Made by a program: the position numbers and the translations under genes | The notes under the pieces: generated by a model | The model's database searches: none | What the model was told of the DNA's origin: nothing | Seen by the model: the letters and a program-made list of their open reading frames with translations, nothing else | In this document: piece by piece, positions 54,295 to 64,000 of the stretch | Layout of the letters: each line of letters starts with the position of its first letter | Position numbering within the stretch: the stretch's first letter is position 1 | NCBI GenBank assembly: GCA_021234155.1 | Contig: JAJEKV010000140.1 | Location: 1,335,407-1,399,406 of the forward strand | Direction: 5' to 3' | DNA: 64,000 bases | Source of the DNA: Isoetes taiwanensis | Taxonomy: Eukaryota > Streptophyta > Lycopodiopsida > Isoetales > Isoetaceae

Positions 54295-56940
54295 CAACGA
54301 CAGTACATGCTCAACCCAAATTACCGTGACCGCGTCAAGGCTGAAATTGACAAACTCTTGGCTGCTGGCCTCATTTATGAAGTCAAACATTCGGAGTGGG
54401 TGAGCCCCATCGTCATTGCTTTAAAACACAATGGTAAGATCCGCGTTTGTGTGGACTACCGCAAACTCAATCAAGCTACGGAGCGTGACCATTTTCCGCT
54501 TCCCTTCACTGACCAAGTTCTCGAAGAGGTTGCTGGTCATGAGATGTACTCCTTCATGGATGGCTTCTCCGGGTACAATCAAATATCTATCAAGCCCGAG
54601 GATCAACTCAAAACTACTTTCACCACCCCGTGGGGCACTTTTGCCTACAAGGTGGTCCCTTTTGGGTTGTCCAACTCTCCTTCCACTTTTCAGCGTATCA
54701 TGCTTTCAGTCTTTCAAGACTTTATGAAGGATAAACCTTTTCTGCAAATCTTTCAAGATGATTTTTCTGCTTACAGTTCTATGGAGGATCACCTGGACAA
54801 ATTGGAGCTTGTCTTTCAAAAATGTGATGAATCCGGCATTAGTCTCAACCCTGAGAAGTGTATTTTCTGCGTCACTTCCGGCGTTCTGTTGGGACATGTG
54901 GTCAGTAAAGAAGGCATCACCACGGATCCTGCAAAAATTAGCTGTGTTCTGAAAGCTCAAGCCCCGTCTAATATCAAGGAGACGCGCTCTTTCCTGGAAA
55001 AGGTCAATTACTATTCCACTTTCATTCCTGGACTTGCAGCTATAGCTGACCCCATTCATAAACTCACGGGGGATGAATCCACTTGGGCTTGGAATCCTCA
55101 AGCGGAAGCTGCCTTTCAGAAATTGAAGTTGTTACTTACTCAGGCCCCGGTTCTTGTTCCTCCTCAATGGGACAAGCCCTTCCACGTTCATGTGGATGTC
55201 TCCACATTTGCTATTGGTGCTGTTCTTTCCCAAGCATATAACGACATCACGGATAAACCCATCCGATATGCCAGTAGGAAACTCAATCTGGCGGCGCAAC
55301 TATTACGCCGCGGGCGGGAAGCCTTGGGTTTAGTTTTCTGTGTCCAACGCTTCCGTCATTATTTGTTGGGTAGTCAGATCAGGTTCTTTGTCGATCATCA
55401 AGCTCTTCTTTATTTGATCAACAAAGCCACGCCCACGGGACGCATTGCTCGTTGGGTTCTTTTGCTGCAAGAATTTGCTCCCTTTGAAATCGTTCATAAA
55501 GCAGGCAAGTCTCATGTGGTGCCTGATTATCTTTCACGCATACACACGGATGATCCTTCCACGGGTGTTTTACGATGCCTTTCGGGCGCTCAATTATTCC
55601 TGGTCACGACCACGCCCCATTGGTTCCATAACTTTCAGCAATATCTGCTCACTGGTGCTCTTCCTCACGAAGATCGGGCCCCTCTCACGACAAGCCGTTC
55701 CCGTCGTCGTCAGTTTCTTCGAGAAGTCCGTGACTACACCATGGTTGCAGGCCATCTTTACAAGCGCGGAAAAGACATGGTCCTTCGTCGTTGTGTCCTT
55801 CCTCACGAGGTGCCTGACATTGTTCGGCAAGCCCATGACGGGCTTGGTGGTGGTCATTTAGTGGTGGGCCACGCGACGCAAAATTTTCTTGGCGGGGATA
55901 CTTGCCGGCCCACGCTCTTCAAAGATGCCCACGCTTATGCTCGCACGTGTGACGTCTGTCAGCGTGTGGGAAAACCCACGGCCCGTGACGCTCTCCCCTT
56001 GACGCCGGTCGCCACGCCACATCCCTTCAGCAAATGGGGAATGGATTTTGTGGGGCCCATGGACCCACCGGCGCGGCACACCCGTGCCCGTTATATTCTG
56101 GTCATCACGGACTATGCTACCAAATGGGCTGAAGCTTGTGCCCTTCCCGATAACACAGCTGCCAGCACGACCAAGGTTCTTTACACGCACATCATCACGC
56201 GTTTTGGTTGCCCCACGGAACTTGTTAGTGATCGTGGCGTGCATTTTGTCAACCACACCATCAAGGAGCTGACGGATTATCTGCACATCCAACATCGGAA
56301 GAGTACCCCTTATTACCCCCAAGGAAATGGCTTGGCTGAAAGTACCAACAAAACTCTCATTACTGTGTTGAAGAAAATTTGTGACGCTTCCCGCACAGAT
56401 TGGCAGGAAAAATTGCCTACTGTTCTTTGGGCCTACAACACTAGTTTCAAAATTGCTACGGGTCACACTCCCTTCAAGCTGGTTTATGGTCAGGAAGCTC
56501 TCATGCCTTTTGAGTTTATTCTTCCCACTCTCCGTTTCCAACTAGCTACAACACACAATCCTCCTGCTGCTCTACAGGAGCGGGTTTATCAATTGGAACA
56601 GTTGGATGAAATTAGGCGTGATGCTTATATTCGGGTTCTTCATGGACAACAGTTGCAGAAATCTTTGCACGACAAAAGAATAAAGACAAAAACATTCAAT
56701 GAAGGTGATTTGGTTCTTCTTTATGATTCACGTTACAAAAATTTTCCAGGCAAGTTAAAATTTCGCTGGCTTGGCCCTTATCAAATTGTTCAAGTGGTGC
56801 AACCCAGTGTTTTCCGGCTGGCTGAATTAGATGACACTCCATTACCTACACTAGTTAATGGCTTTCGCCTCAAACAATTCCATACACCAGACAGTGACAC
56901 TCCGCAGACAATTCAAGTCCCAGATGCAGACACAACATGA
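54295..56940 (+). CDS. Layer 2 Pol: reverse transcriptase, RNase H, integrase
   Basis: Same frame as gag-pro, directly after the TAG. Numbering from the M at 54307: RT with CVDYRKLNQ, FMDGFSGYNQISI, VPFGLSNSPSTFQR and catalytic FQDD (149-152; the common Y/F-x-DD with Q as the variable residue); RNase H with D297 (VDVSTFAIGAVL), E338 and D363 (VDHQAL); integrase zinc finger HDGLGGGH..CDVC; catalytic D580, D642 and E678 (35 residues between the last two). There is no chromodomain at the C-terminus, which ends GFRLKQFHTPDSDTPQ... All catalytic residues are present, so apart from the TAG and the layer 3 insertion the element looks competent. Confidence 0.95.
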   Translation, partial: QRQYMLNPNYRDRVKAEIDKLLAAGLIYEVKHSEWVSPIVIALKHNGKIRVCVDYRKLNQATERDHFPLPFTDQVLEEVAGHEMYSFMDGFSGYNQISIKPEDQLKTTFTTPWGTFAYKVVPFGLSNSPSTFQRIMLSVFQDFMKDKPFLQIFQDDFSAYSSMEDHLDKLELVFQKCDESGISLNPEKCIFCVTSGVLLGHVVSKEGITTDPAKISCVLKAQAPSNIKETRSFLEKVNYYSTFIPGLAAIADPIHKLTGDESTWAWNPQAEAAFQKLKLLLTQAPVLVPPQWDKPFHVHVDVSTFAIGAVLSQAYNDITDKPIRYASRKLNLAAQLLRRGREALGLVFCVQRFRHYLLGSQIRFFVDHQALLYLINKATPTGRIARWVLLLQEFAPFEIVHKAGKSHVVPDYLSRIHTDDPSTGVLRCLSGAQLFLVTTTPHWFHNFQQYLLTGALPHEDRAPLTTSRSRRRQFLREVRDYTMVAGHLYKRGKDMVLRRCVLPHEVPDIVRQAHDGLGGGHLVVGHATQNFLGGDTCRPTLFKDAHAYARTCDVCQRVGKPTARDALPLTPVATPHPFSKWGMDFVGPMDPPARHTRARYILVITDYATKWAEACALPDNTAASTTKVLYTHIITRFGCPTELVSDRGVHFVNHTIKELTDYLHIQHRKSTPYYPQGNGLAESTNKTLITVLKKICDASRTDWQEKLPTVLWAYNTSFKIATGHTPFKLVYGQEALMPFEFILPTLRFQLATTHNPPAALQERVYQLEQLDEIRRDAYIRVLHGQQLQKSLHDKRIKTKTFNEGDLVLLYDSRYKNFPGKLKFRWLGPYQIVQVVQPSVFRLAELDDTPLPTLVNGFRLKQFHTPDSDTPQTIQVPDADTT

Positions 56941-57879
56941 GATTAAACTAGCGGCATATTTATATTAAAAGGGTGAAATTTTTACAAAATGAGGGCAGAG
57001 CCCATCTACTTCCGCTATGGGCAGTGCCCTATTTACAAAAACGGGCTCAGAGCCCTATCTACTAAGTCCTAAGAAGGAAAACCCTCTACTCCGGGTTCGG
57101 AGCAGAGGTGATGCGCAGGATGTGGTAGAGGTTCTGCTCCGGGTCCCAGCGCAGGTGCAGAACCACCTCCATCCCGTTGGTCTTCGGATCGGGATGTTCA
57201 GCCATCCCGGCACACCAGCCATCCATTCGCAGGCCACGATTGTGGCAGCGCCAGAGGTCCAGACAATTCATCTTGCAAGTAATCCACTCCTGACAATTCG
57301 TGGGCATAGTGCAGTTCTCGTTCAAACCAGCAGCCGCCATGCCGAGCGCCATCGGATGTCTTCGCTTCCCTCCCGGTTCGTCTTATATAGCCCACCGAGG
57401 AACTCCTTGTCGACGTGGACCAATCACAACACTCGCCAACGTGTTTGCAATGCAAGGCTGTTTCTAAACTGAGCATCTTTTCTCCCGCCGCATATCTAGT
57501 CATGGTACCTTCTGACACATTCGTTTTAATGATATCCCACTTCGAGTTGCCAGCATTAAATGCCCTTCTTTCCTTTCACGCCCGTCAACCATTAATATGC
57601 GTCCTTTCGCCAGCTGTCACATCAAATCATTCCTTTACGTCTCATCTCCACCGTTCATTCCTTCTCCCTTGTTGTTTGGGACTTAGCCAAATTTTTGCCT
57701 CTCAATCGCCTCCTTGGCATCTTTCGACACCTGGCCCCATCAACGGCTGCATCTTAGCCCTAATAATGCCTCTTCGCTCACAGTTGCGCGCCCTAAACCT
57801 TTTCGTTTCTCTGCGCCTTCGCCTTCTATCTCCACTCTCCGCCTTTCGGCCACCGTTCTTGCTTTCCAAGCTCTTCGCC
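56941..57879 (+). other. Layer 2 spacer between pol and the third ORF
   Basis: About 940 bp. A TATATAG motif (57384-57390) lies upstream of the third ORF and could be an internal promoter. The open frame of the third ORF extends back to 57415, but the segment before ATG 57880 is not protein-like. Confidence 0.4.
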
Positions 57880-60800
57880 ATGGCTGCACCCAAATTTCCT
57901 ACACTTCAAGCTACTGCTCCCAAGGATCCGGCTCTTTTTGAGTCAGTATCTTTCTTGACGCCCACTTTCCGTGAAGCCCTTGTCGGCCCGAATCGTGAAG
58001 TCGCCGAACGCCAAAAGCTTTACGAATTTTCGCAAATGGAACTTCCGGCTCCAAATCCAGACAAATTGAAGCAGTTCATCGCACATATCGTCAACAGCCC
58101 GCAAGGATACACCACAGTGGTCGATGGCACCACCATTTCATTGACCCAGCACCTAATTTCTGAGGTATTCCATATCCCCTTGCAACCCCCTTGTTTGTCT
58201 TGGGCTACCATACAGGATCTTGATGTCACTGAGTTTGGTGCACCTGCTTATCACGCCAACGTGCATCGCCTGACAAATATAGACAAGCCCCATGAAATCT
58301 TTGTAAAGTTTCTGTGGCGCAAGTACCTGGGGTATTCTATCAAGAACACCCATATCAATAAGCCTTTCTACAATATGGTGATCACTGCTACTCGCTCCAA
58401 ACACCACATTGATTGGCCTCAGTTGTTGTTTTACCGTCTTCTCCAAGAAGTTGACCGTCTTCGGGCTGCCACTTCTAACTCCGAAACTTCTGTGGGCGGC
58501 CATCTTCAAGCCCTCATCTGTCATTACTTTCCTCCCACACCTCTTCATTCTCAAAATTCCACTCAGCAGTCCCTTCCTCACTCGCAACATGTTGGTACTT
58601 CACGCCCTTCTTCTTCTGGTCATGTCAAAATTCAGCACTCTCATGTCACTGTCTCCTCCTCGGCTACAGAATCCCAGCATTCCAGTTCCCACCGTGTCTC
58701 CCAAACATCGCAAACCCGGCCACAACAGGCTCCACCACAACCGCCGGCTCCACCACCACAGCATCCTCGTCAGCTGTTGTATCAGTATCAGCAGGATGCT
58801 CAAGCTGCTGTTCTGAAGTTACAAGAATCCCAAGACGCTCTTATCAATGGGGTTCACACGGCCCTGACGGCCTCAGAGGCGGTTCACAAAGACCTTCAAG
58901 CAGCAACTGCCCAAGTTCAAACTTTGGAAGCCCAACTTCAAGAAAAACATGGGGCTCTCTTACAGGCCCGCATAGATCTCAAAAGTGCCCAGGATCAGAC
59001 CAGTCTACTTGCTGATCAACAGGCTCAGCTTCAATCCGAAATTCAGGAATTATTGGAGCAAAACAAGTCCAAAGCCGCCCTCCTTAGTGACAAGGAGAAC
59101 GATATTGCTAAGCTTCAGAACTTGTACTCCGAACTTTGTGACAATTACAGCACTCAAGTTCAACACCTTACCGAGCGTGATGCTCAACTTGCCTCTTTGA
59201 CGGCTCAGCTCTCCACGCAGACTTCTCAGCTCACAACCCTCCAAGATCAGCTTACGGAGGCTCAGAAACAAAAAGTTCTTGATGACGCGGAGATTGCCGT
59301 GCTTCGACGCAATGCTCCTGGACAATCCTCCTCCCAGGTTAACACTTCTCAGAAACGGGTCCGTGACCAGTCACGCCTTCTGTTAGACAAGGACCACCGG
59401 ATCCGAGACCTCGAACAACAACTAGAGCAAGCTATTCAGTCTGCTGATGAGGCTCAGACAAAACTTGAGGGCTATGTTACCATTGCTCTCAACCTGCCTG
59501 TTGACTTCCCTGTTCCTTCCAGTTATCTGGATTCTGTGGTTGCTCGACGCCACCTCTTTCTTCTGAAGTGGCATACAGCTGATGGTCCCGTCAATGTTCC
59601 CCTGAGCACTCCTGATTTTCTTCGGATCTGGCCAGACCTTTCTATTGAAGACAAAGGTTTACTTTGTGCCCTTTTAGTCTTTGATCTCATTCACTGTGAA
59701 GATCCGGATATGATCACCTTCCGCGTTGTACAGCCCATGGCTTACATTTTTCATGATTTTTATCTGGCTGATACACATGACAAATTTCGAGATGGGCCCC
59801 ATCAGAACTTTCCGGGTGACTCCTCGGTTCAATGGTTGCTTTTGGATAACAACCCCTACTTGTCTGATCATGCTCAGACACATGCTCTTCATCATGAGTA
59901 CATGCCGGAACTTGCCCATCATTTACCTTTATGGCAAGCTGAAGTGTTGCAGCAGATACGCAAGAATCTTGGCCATCCTGAGGATCTTCCCTTTGCCCAG
60001 GTTTATATGCAGCACCTGGCCGGTTACAATCAATTACATGCACTTCTTGAAAGCAAGACAGCTCCGACGGGGTGGGACAGCCCTCCTGTTTACTCTCAGC
60101 TCCCTGCTTCTGAGTGGGATCGTTGGTGCAAGGCTCTGGATCCTGACCTTGTCCGTGAATTCTGGGGGCAGGCTCAGCAGCCCACGCCAACGGGCCTGGC
60201 TCCTTCTCGGTATGCTTCTCTGGGTGCTCCTCCACGCCCCAGGTTTCTCACTTCTGATTGGCGTCTTCCCTTTTGGACGAAGATCCTGGACGGCCATGCT
60301 GGATCAACTCCTCCCCAGATTTCGACGGATCTCCGGTGGGATCCCCGCTTTGTCAGACGCTCTGAGTGGGAGGCAAATGCCACTTTGGACACTACCGAAA
60401 ATTGGGTCTACATTGCAAATGAGCGTGGTTGGCAAAGGCCTGCGGATGCTCTTCATGGCCTCGACACCTTCTTGCAGAATGCTGCCACCTCCCCAGACCC
60501 CTCTGTTCACCGTCAAGCGGGCTTCTGTGCTGCTCTAAAATGCATCCTTGTCAGTTCCTTCAATCGGCAGCGTCCCATTTTTTACTGCAATCCGAATGCC
60601 AGCGTCAGTGCCTTTGGTCTTCAGACCTGCCTTCTCATGGAATGCCAGTTTGTTCCTTCAGATGCTCATGCTGCCCTCGAGGACATGGTCCGCTCTCACT
60701 TTCTCCTCGAAGCAAATCCAGCCCTTGGGCTCACCACTCCTGATGCGCTTCAAACACGCCAGGACCTCATTGCCCACTATCATAATGGCGCCCGTCCTCA

Positions 60801-61068
60801 TTCTCGTGAGGATCATTTTCAGACTGCTGGTTTTCCACCTTCAGAAGCACTTCCTCCATTTCTTCAGACTCAGTGTTGTTTGGTGGGGGGGAGTGTTAGT
60901 CCTGTGCCTCCTGGTACAGGACTATTCATGCATACGACGGACCAAGTCAAGTCCAAAAGTCCACAACAGGGTGCGGGTCCGTCAAAGGCTCCACAGAAGA
61001 CCAAGCAGCAGACCACGCAGTCAAAGACCACGCCTGGCGTTAACAAGAGGCGGCGCTCTGACAAGTGA
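57880..61068 (+). CDS. Layer 2 third ORF: coiled-coil protein ending inside the 3' LTR
   Basis: About 1062 residues from ATG 57880 (MAAPKFPTLQATAPKDPALF ..). N-terminal ~200 residues: a globular region with LKQFIAHIVNSPQGYTTVVD and LISEVFHIPL, reminiscent of the putative plant transposon protein domain of Athila/Tat-type third ORFs (from memory). Then a Ser/Gln/Pro-rich stretch. Then ~220 residues of heptad coiled coil (VQTLEAQLQEKHGALLQARI .. AQLASLTAQLSTQTSQLTTL ..). Then a ~450-residue Trp-rich globular C-terminal region. No signal peptide or membrane segment, so it is not an envelope protein. The frame runs through the polypurine tract and ~58 codons into U3 of the 3' LTR, ending in a basic tail (..NKRRRSDK). 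Function unknown; a structural or nuclear role is possible. Confidence 0.85.
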   Translation: MAAPKFPTLQATAPKDPALFESVSFLTPTFREALVGPNREVAERQKLYEFSQMELPAPNPDKLKQFIAHIVNSPQGYTTVVDGTTISLTQHLISEVFHIPLQPPCLSWATIQDLDVTEFGAPAYHANVHRLTNIDKPHEIFVKFLWRKYLGYSIKNTHINKPFYNMVITATRSKHHIDWPQLLFYRLLQEVDRLRAATSNSETSVGGHLQALICHYFPPTPLHSQNSTQQSLPHSQHVGTSRPSSSGHVKIQHSHVTVSSSATESQHSSSHRVSQTSQTRPQQAPPQPPAPPPQHPRQLLYQYQQDAQAAVLKLQESQDALINGVHTALTASEAVHKDLQAATAQVQTLEAQLQEKHGALLQARIDLKSAQDQTSLLADQQAQLQSEIQELLEQNKSKAALLSDKENDIAKLQNLYSELCDNYSTQVQHLTERDAQLASLTAQLSTQTSQLTTLQDQLTEAQKQKVLDDAEIAVLRRNAPGQSSSQVNTSQKRVRDQSRLLLDKDHRIRDLEQQLEQAIQSADEAQTKLEGYVTIALNLPVDFPVPSSYLDSVVARRHLFLLKWHTADGPVNVPLSTPDFLRIWPDLSIEDKGLLCALLVFDLIHCEDPDMITFRVVQPMAYIFHDFYLADTHDKFRDGPHQNFPGDSSVQWLLLDNNPYLSDHAQTHALHHEYMPELAHHLPLWQAEVLQQIRKNLGHPEDLPFAQVYMQHLAGYNQLHALLESKTAPTGWDSPPVYSQLPASEWDRWCKALDPDLVREFWGQAQQPTPTGLAPSRYASLGAPPRPRFLTSDWRLPFWTKILDGHAGSTPPQISTDLRWDPRFVRRSEWEANATLDTTENWVYIANERGWQRPADALHGLDTFLQNAATSPDPSVHRQAGFCAALKCILVSSFNRQRPIFYCNPNASVSAFGLQTCLLMECQFVPSDAHAALEDMVRSHFLLEANPALGLTTPDALQTRQDLIAHYHNGARPHSREDHFQTAGFPPSEALPPFLQTQCCLVGGSVSPVPPGTGLFMHTTDQVKSKSPQQGAGPSKAPQKTKQQTTQSKTTPGVNKRRRSDK
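60882..60893 (+). promoter_or_regulatory. Layer 2 polypurine tract
   Basis: GGTGGGGGGGAG lies directly before the 3' LTR and is also translated as part of the third ORF. Confidence 0.9.
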
Positions 61069-61476
61069 CGGCCCGTCACCGCCTGCGTCAGCGTCAGCGT
61101 GATTATAGGCTTTTCAAGAGGCACCACCAGTATTCCTGCAAATCAGGCTTTCTTCCAGGAGTCGGCACCGAGAATAGTCAGAGAGTCTATTTTGGGCCAA
61201 AGGCCGTTGTACTATATATATGAGCAGAGCTAGTACATGATTTTTAGATGAGTTTTTGAGTCTTGTCTCCATAGTCTTCTCTCGATTGCGAGAGCTCATG
61301 TATGATCATCTTTGATATCAAGGAAGCTGTTATTTTCCTCATATTTTTGTTCTGTTTCTTCTTGTTGTTTCTTTCTTGCAAATCCCGCGTGACATAGTCC
61401 CCCGGATTCTCCTGTTAGATCCAAAGGTCCTCAAGAGGGCTGTCTTGCAGGAGTTCCCGAACCCAGACCCCAAACA
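60894..61476 (+). repeat. Layer 2 3' LTR (583 bp)
   Basis: It differs from 37208-37791 by three transitions and one missing base (CAAGAG for CACAGAG). A TATA-like ACTATATATATGAGC lies at 61211-61225. Confidence 0.97.
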
Positions 61477-62099
61477 ACTTGGCTGATCACATCATCTTCA
61501 TTTTGACTTTCCTCATCCACCATAGGAGGCATCACTATGGGCTGATTTTCTTCTATAGACTGAAACTGTTCTGTGGGCAGCACATTGAATTGCACCTTTT
61601 TAGGTGCTGACACCTTCAAAGCTTGTTCCTTCAAAGCCTTTGGAAAAGAGGTCTTAGTCTTCTTCGCTATCGGCACTACTCTTGGTTCTTGAACCACCTT
61701 TTGTGATCTTGTAACCGCATTTACTTCTCCAATCTCTTCTTCTTGCTGAAATGGATCATTCTCCACCTCAACAAATCCACAATTTACTACTGATTTTGCC
61801 TTCTCTTGCTTCTTAAGCTCCTCACTAAGAGACTTAACTTGAGGATTATCAATGTACTTTGCATCTTGAATGCGAACATCATTATTAGGAAGAGGTACTG
61901 ATTCAAACACTTGCTGCCTTGGTGGATACTTGTTGGTTGCCCATTCCGGTTTCCCATGAATTTTCCAACAAGTACTCTCATCATGCTTGAATTTATCACA
62001 TAACTTGCAATACAAATGAGCCTTACTTGGATACCATCCCTGTTTTAGCTGCACCATTCTGTAGAACTCATTGGAGCTTGTTGGGCAATTAACCATCAT
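61477..62099 (-). pseudogene. Layer 1: Ty3/gypsy gag-like frame, upstream part with zinc knuckle
   Basis: Minus-strand frame from about 62099: ..SNEFYRMVQLKQGWYPSK then CKLCDKFKHDESTCWKIHG, a CX2CX4HX4C knuckle, then a Lys/Glu-rich region and EVNAVTRSQK, the box that often precedes the gypsy protease. It stops at 61477, where layer 2 is inserted, and continues at 37207. It identifies the oldest visible layer as a gypsy-type gag-pro frame. Confidence 0.75.
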
Positions 62100-62411
62100 C
62101 CAATTAAATTGGGATTATGTCAACTCCAAAATCACGCCAACCTGCTATTGTCTTCTAGGGGGTTTTTGTTTTTTTTAATCTTTTTTTTTGGACTTCAAAA
62201 ATAACATAAGGTTGCGATTCACATGTGACTTTTCATATAAAAATGAAGAGCAAGTTGCTAACATAGATGAGACCAGAATTGCTTGCTCGATAGATGATAA
62301 TATTAGGTTTGATAATAACAGATTGCATTATTTGCGAGGCAATTCCAGACTCGAAATTATCGATACATGGCACAAATATCATACAAAAATATCATATATT
62401 CCAATAAAACA
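62100..62411. other. Non-coding flank
   Basis: No gene was recognised; contains a T-rich run at 62160-62190. Confidence 0.35.
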
Positions 62412-63753
62412 TTAAGGGATCAATCCATGTTTTTCCACGTATTTAACAAGGTCTGGTTCCATGTCAGCCGTTCTATCCAGTTCTGGGTACGAATCTAACA
62501 CTTCACCCACCGTCATCCCCATAGCCAAATTATGCATAATAGACACAAACTTCACCAGAAAATCATCTGTCGCAAAGTTTTTTGGATCGTAAGATGGTGG
62601 ATTCAGGGCCTGTGTTTGATTGTAGAAGCATTTGAGAGCATCATCATCCACTATGATTATATCATCCTTATTCTCGATACCAAGTTCGTCCATCATGTTA
62701 CTCAAGTGTTTGATGAAGATAGGCTTGCCTGTTCGATCCTTGGGATTAGTGAACTTCACACATTTGTTCTGATCCCAAAAGGTCAACCAATGTCTACGCA
62801 TTTCCCCCAGTGCCTCCAAAGTATCCTTGATGTTCCTTAGTTCCATGGATGACCAAATACCAACTCGAAATAACCTGAATGCCTCATCTAGCATCTCCTT
62901 CAAGTGCTACGCGGATAGATCCACTTGGTGTTTGATTCTCGGGGTGTCGATGAAACCGATCTCTAGCCACTTTATTTTTCGGAAAAGTCTTGCAAAGGAC
63001 TCCGTTTAGGTCGAACACCACAACCTTCTTAGAAACGCAATGGAAGCTGAAACATCAAACATGTATCCGGTCAGCAAGATACGATAACACAAACAATACA
63101 AACGCGTTAAGCGTGATTTGAAATAGTCATAACCAAATCGCGCTCGGCGTGATTTAGTTTGACAACGAAAAATAATCAAAGCACGCCTGGCGCGATTTAA
63201 TTCAAAGGTAATACAAAGTAAATCACGCGTGGCGCGATTTCGTGGGCAAGGCCATACCTATCATCTTCAGTTTCACTGCCGTCATCGGCGTCATTCTCCC
63301 CTTCGCCACCCTTAATCTTCGTCTTCTTACATTTGTTAGAATTGTTATTTTCTATTAGTTCATTGCGTCCTTCACAACCGACATTATTTTTACTATTGAT
63401 TTGGCAAACTGTGAATCACTAGAGCCTTGGTTGCCTTCATTTTCGGTTTCCCTGTCAATTATTTCATTGTTAACCTGTGAATCTACTCTATTGTTGCTTG
63501 CATCACGCGCAATGTGGGCAAGGATATTCCCTAAGTTCGCCGCCATCGCGGTACTTTGAGCAGCCGGTTTAGCGGCTATTTGTTCATTATTGCTTTCCTT
63601 ATCAGTTTGTAGATTACTAGTTCCCTCACGGAAGCAACGTCCACTTTCGAATTGGACAAGTCTACATTGCTGATGATTTCGGGTTGCCATAAGGGCCTTT
63701 AGGAGATTTGGCAAGCACATGCATGAGGAATGGTTCAAGAAAGTCTTTGGCAC
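62412..63753 (-). pseudogene. NIF/FCP1-homology (HAD-type) phosphatase-like gene, broken
   Basis: Minus strand. The 3' frame (62903-62412) has the NIF-domain body: LKEMLDEAFRLFRVGIWSSM, MDELGIENKDDIIIVDDDAL and NLAMGMTVGEVLDSY. Upstream, about 63040-62910, KKVVVFDLNGVLCKTFPKNK is HAD motif I with the DLNG form often seen in plant FCP1-homology proteins. Between them is a frame break (two extra bases or a TAG near 62909). An intron-like segment (63041-63255) separates this from a 5' exon (63753-63256) coding for a Ser/Asn/Glu-rich leader (..MATRNHQQCRLVQFESG.., ..GGEGENDADDGSETEDDR) that also has a shift near 63360. Members dephosphorylate phosphoserine, for example on the Pol II CTD. With these breaks it is probably inactive. 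Confidence 0.7.
63103..63240. repeat. Four spaced copies of a CGCG..GGCG(T/C)GATTT motif
   Basis: Copies at 63103-63119, 63139-63155, 63183-63198 and 63225-63240, spaced about 36-44 bp, lie within the intron-like segment of the NIF-domain relic. Confidence 0.7.
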
Positions 63754-64000
63754 TGCCCATCACTCACAAAGCGGTGACATCTTCTTGCACCCATAAGAGC
63801 CTCTCGGGCAATATAACCTCAACATGAAGCTCCAAGCAGGTTGTATCAATTGGAGCAAATGCCTCGACGAGGTAAGCGACCATAGGCGGGGAAATCCATT
63901 TTTATTTAAGGGGCCCTTCTCCTTAGTTTGTAGCTCGTGCCTTGATTTCCCCATTTAGGAGGGGGTCCCGATCCTCATCCTCTCTCGACTCATCCTGATT
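63754..64000. other. Window edge, nothing assigned
   Basis: A 64-codon minus-strand frame (63954-63760) has no recognised domain. It may belong to the 5' part of the NIF-domain gene. Confidence 0.3.

Larger units (their letters stand above)
37208..61476 (+). mobile_element. Layer 2: Tat/Athila-like Ty3/gypsy LTR retrotransposon (interrupted)
   Basis: LTRs at 37208-37791 and 60894-61476 start TG and end CA, flanked by the 5-bp target duplication ACTTG (37203-37207 and 61477-61481). Internally: tRNA-Asp-like primer site, gag-pro, pol (RT-RNase H-integrase), a third ORF and a polypurine tract. I count three substitutions (all C/T or G/A) and one 1-bp indel between the LTRs, so the insertion is young. 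Without the nested chromovirus (39278-52413) and one TATCC copy the element is about 11.1 kb. Lineage (OTA: Tat/Athila) is inferred from the primer site, the absence of a chromodomain and the extra 3' ORF. Confidence 0.95.

Noticed and set aside
57880-61068. Third ORF of layer 2 as an envelope gene
   Set aside because: The position fits, but there is no signal peptide, transmembrane helix or fusion-type segment; the protein is coiled-coil with a basic tail.
1-64000. tRNA or rRNA genes
   Set aside because: No cloverleaf-compatible A/B-box sequence or rRNA core was recognised; the only tRNA-related sequences are the two retroelement primer-binding sites.

Overview
This is nuclear DNA of a land plant. 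The evidence is intron-split gene pieces, a PPR-DYW editing factor, a CLSY/DRD1-like SNF2 fragment, plant LINEs and Ty3/gypsy LTR retrotransposons. The wording of the PPR repeats (MYAKCG.., ..GQEALK.YEQM..) resembles fern PPRs as I remember them, so a homosporous fern is my best guess. This is inference; no search was possible.

Layout. 0-23 kb is gene-poor, AT-rich DNA holding relics and small repeats: 3' exons of an LRR (RAD7/F-box-like) gene; a 177-residue secreted protein made of 51-residue repeats; decayed strictosidine-synthase-like and ABCB pieces; a frameshifted PPR-DYW gene flanked by direct repeats; and a broken SNF2 helicase C-lobe. A ~180-bp-arm foldback lies at 5.4-6.0 kb. 23.8-27.6 kb is a LINE fragment, interrupted inside its C-terminal zinc-finger region by a second LINE-like element that carries only ORF1 and a poly-A tail, with an 11-bp target duplication. 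31-32.6 kb has three copies of an unclassified repeat, and 32.9-35.3 kb an intron-containing gene with a DFAENY...SDG...SHGKG signature (putative DDE/RNase H-like transposase).

36.3-62.1 kb is a three-layer nest. Layer 1 (oldest) is a minus-strand gypsy gag-like frame split into 61477-62099 and 36332-37207. Layer 2 is a plus-strand Tat/Athila-like element (37208-61476; 584/583-bp LTRs; TSD ACTTG; tRNA-Asp-like primer site; gag-pro, pol and a long third ORF). Layer 3 is a minus-strand chromovirus (39278-52413; ~1.55-kb LTRs; TSD TATCC; initiator-Met tRNA primer site) inserted in layer 2 gag. Removing each insert and one TSD restores the reading frame beneath it. 62.4-63.8 kb holds a decayed NIF/FCP1-type phosphatase-like gene.

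The main discovery candidate is in layer 3. Between its 5' LTR and gag lies an intact 417-codon ORF that begins with the histone H3 tail (first nine residues as in canonical H3) and ends with an 89-residue H3 histone fold, the two separated by a ~318-residue charged linker. Two near-identical 67-bp stem-loop palindromes lie on each side of this ORF. The same element encodes a chromodomain integrase, so one mobile element carries both a possible H3 mimic and a reader domain of the class that binds methylated H3 tails. I know of no described system of this kind.
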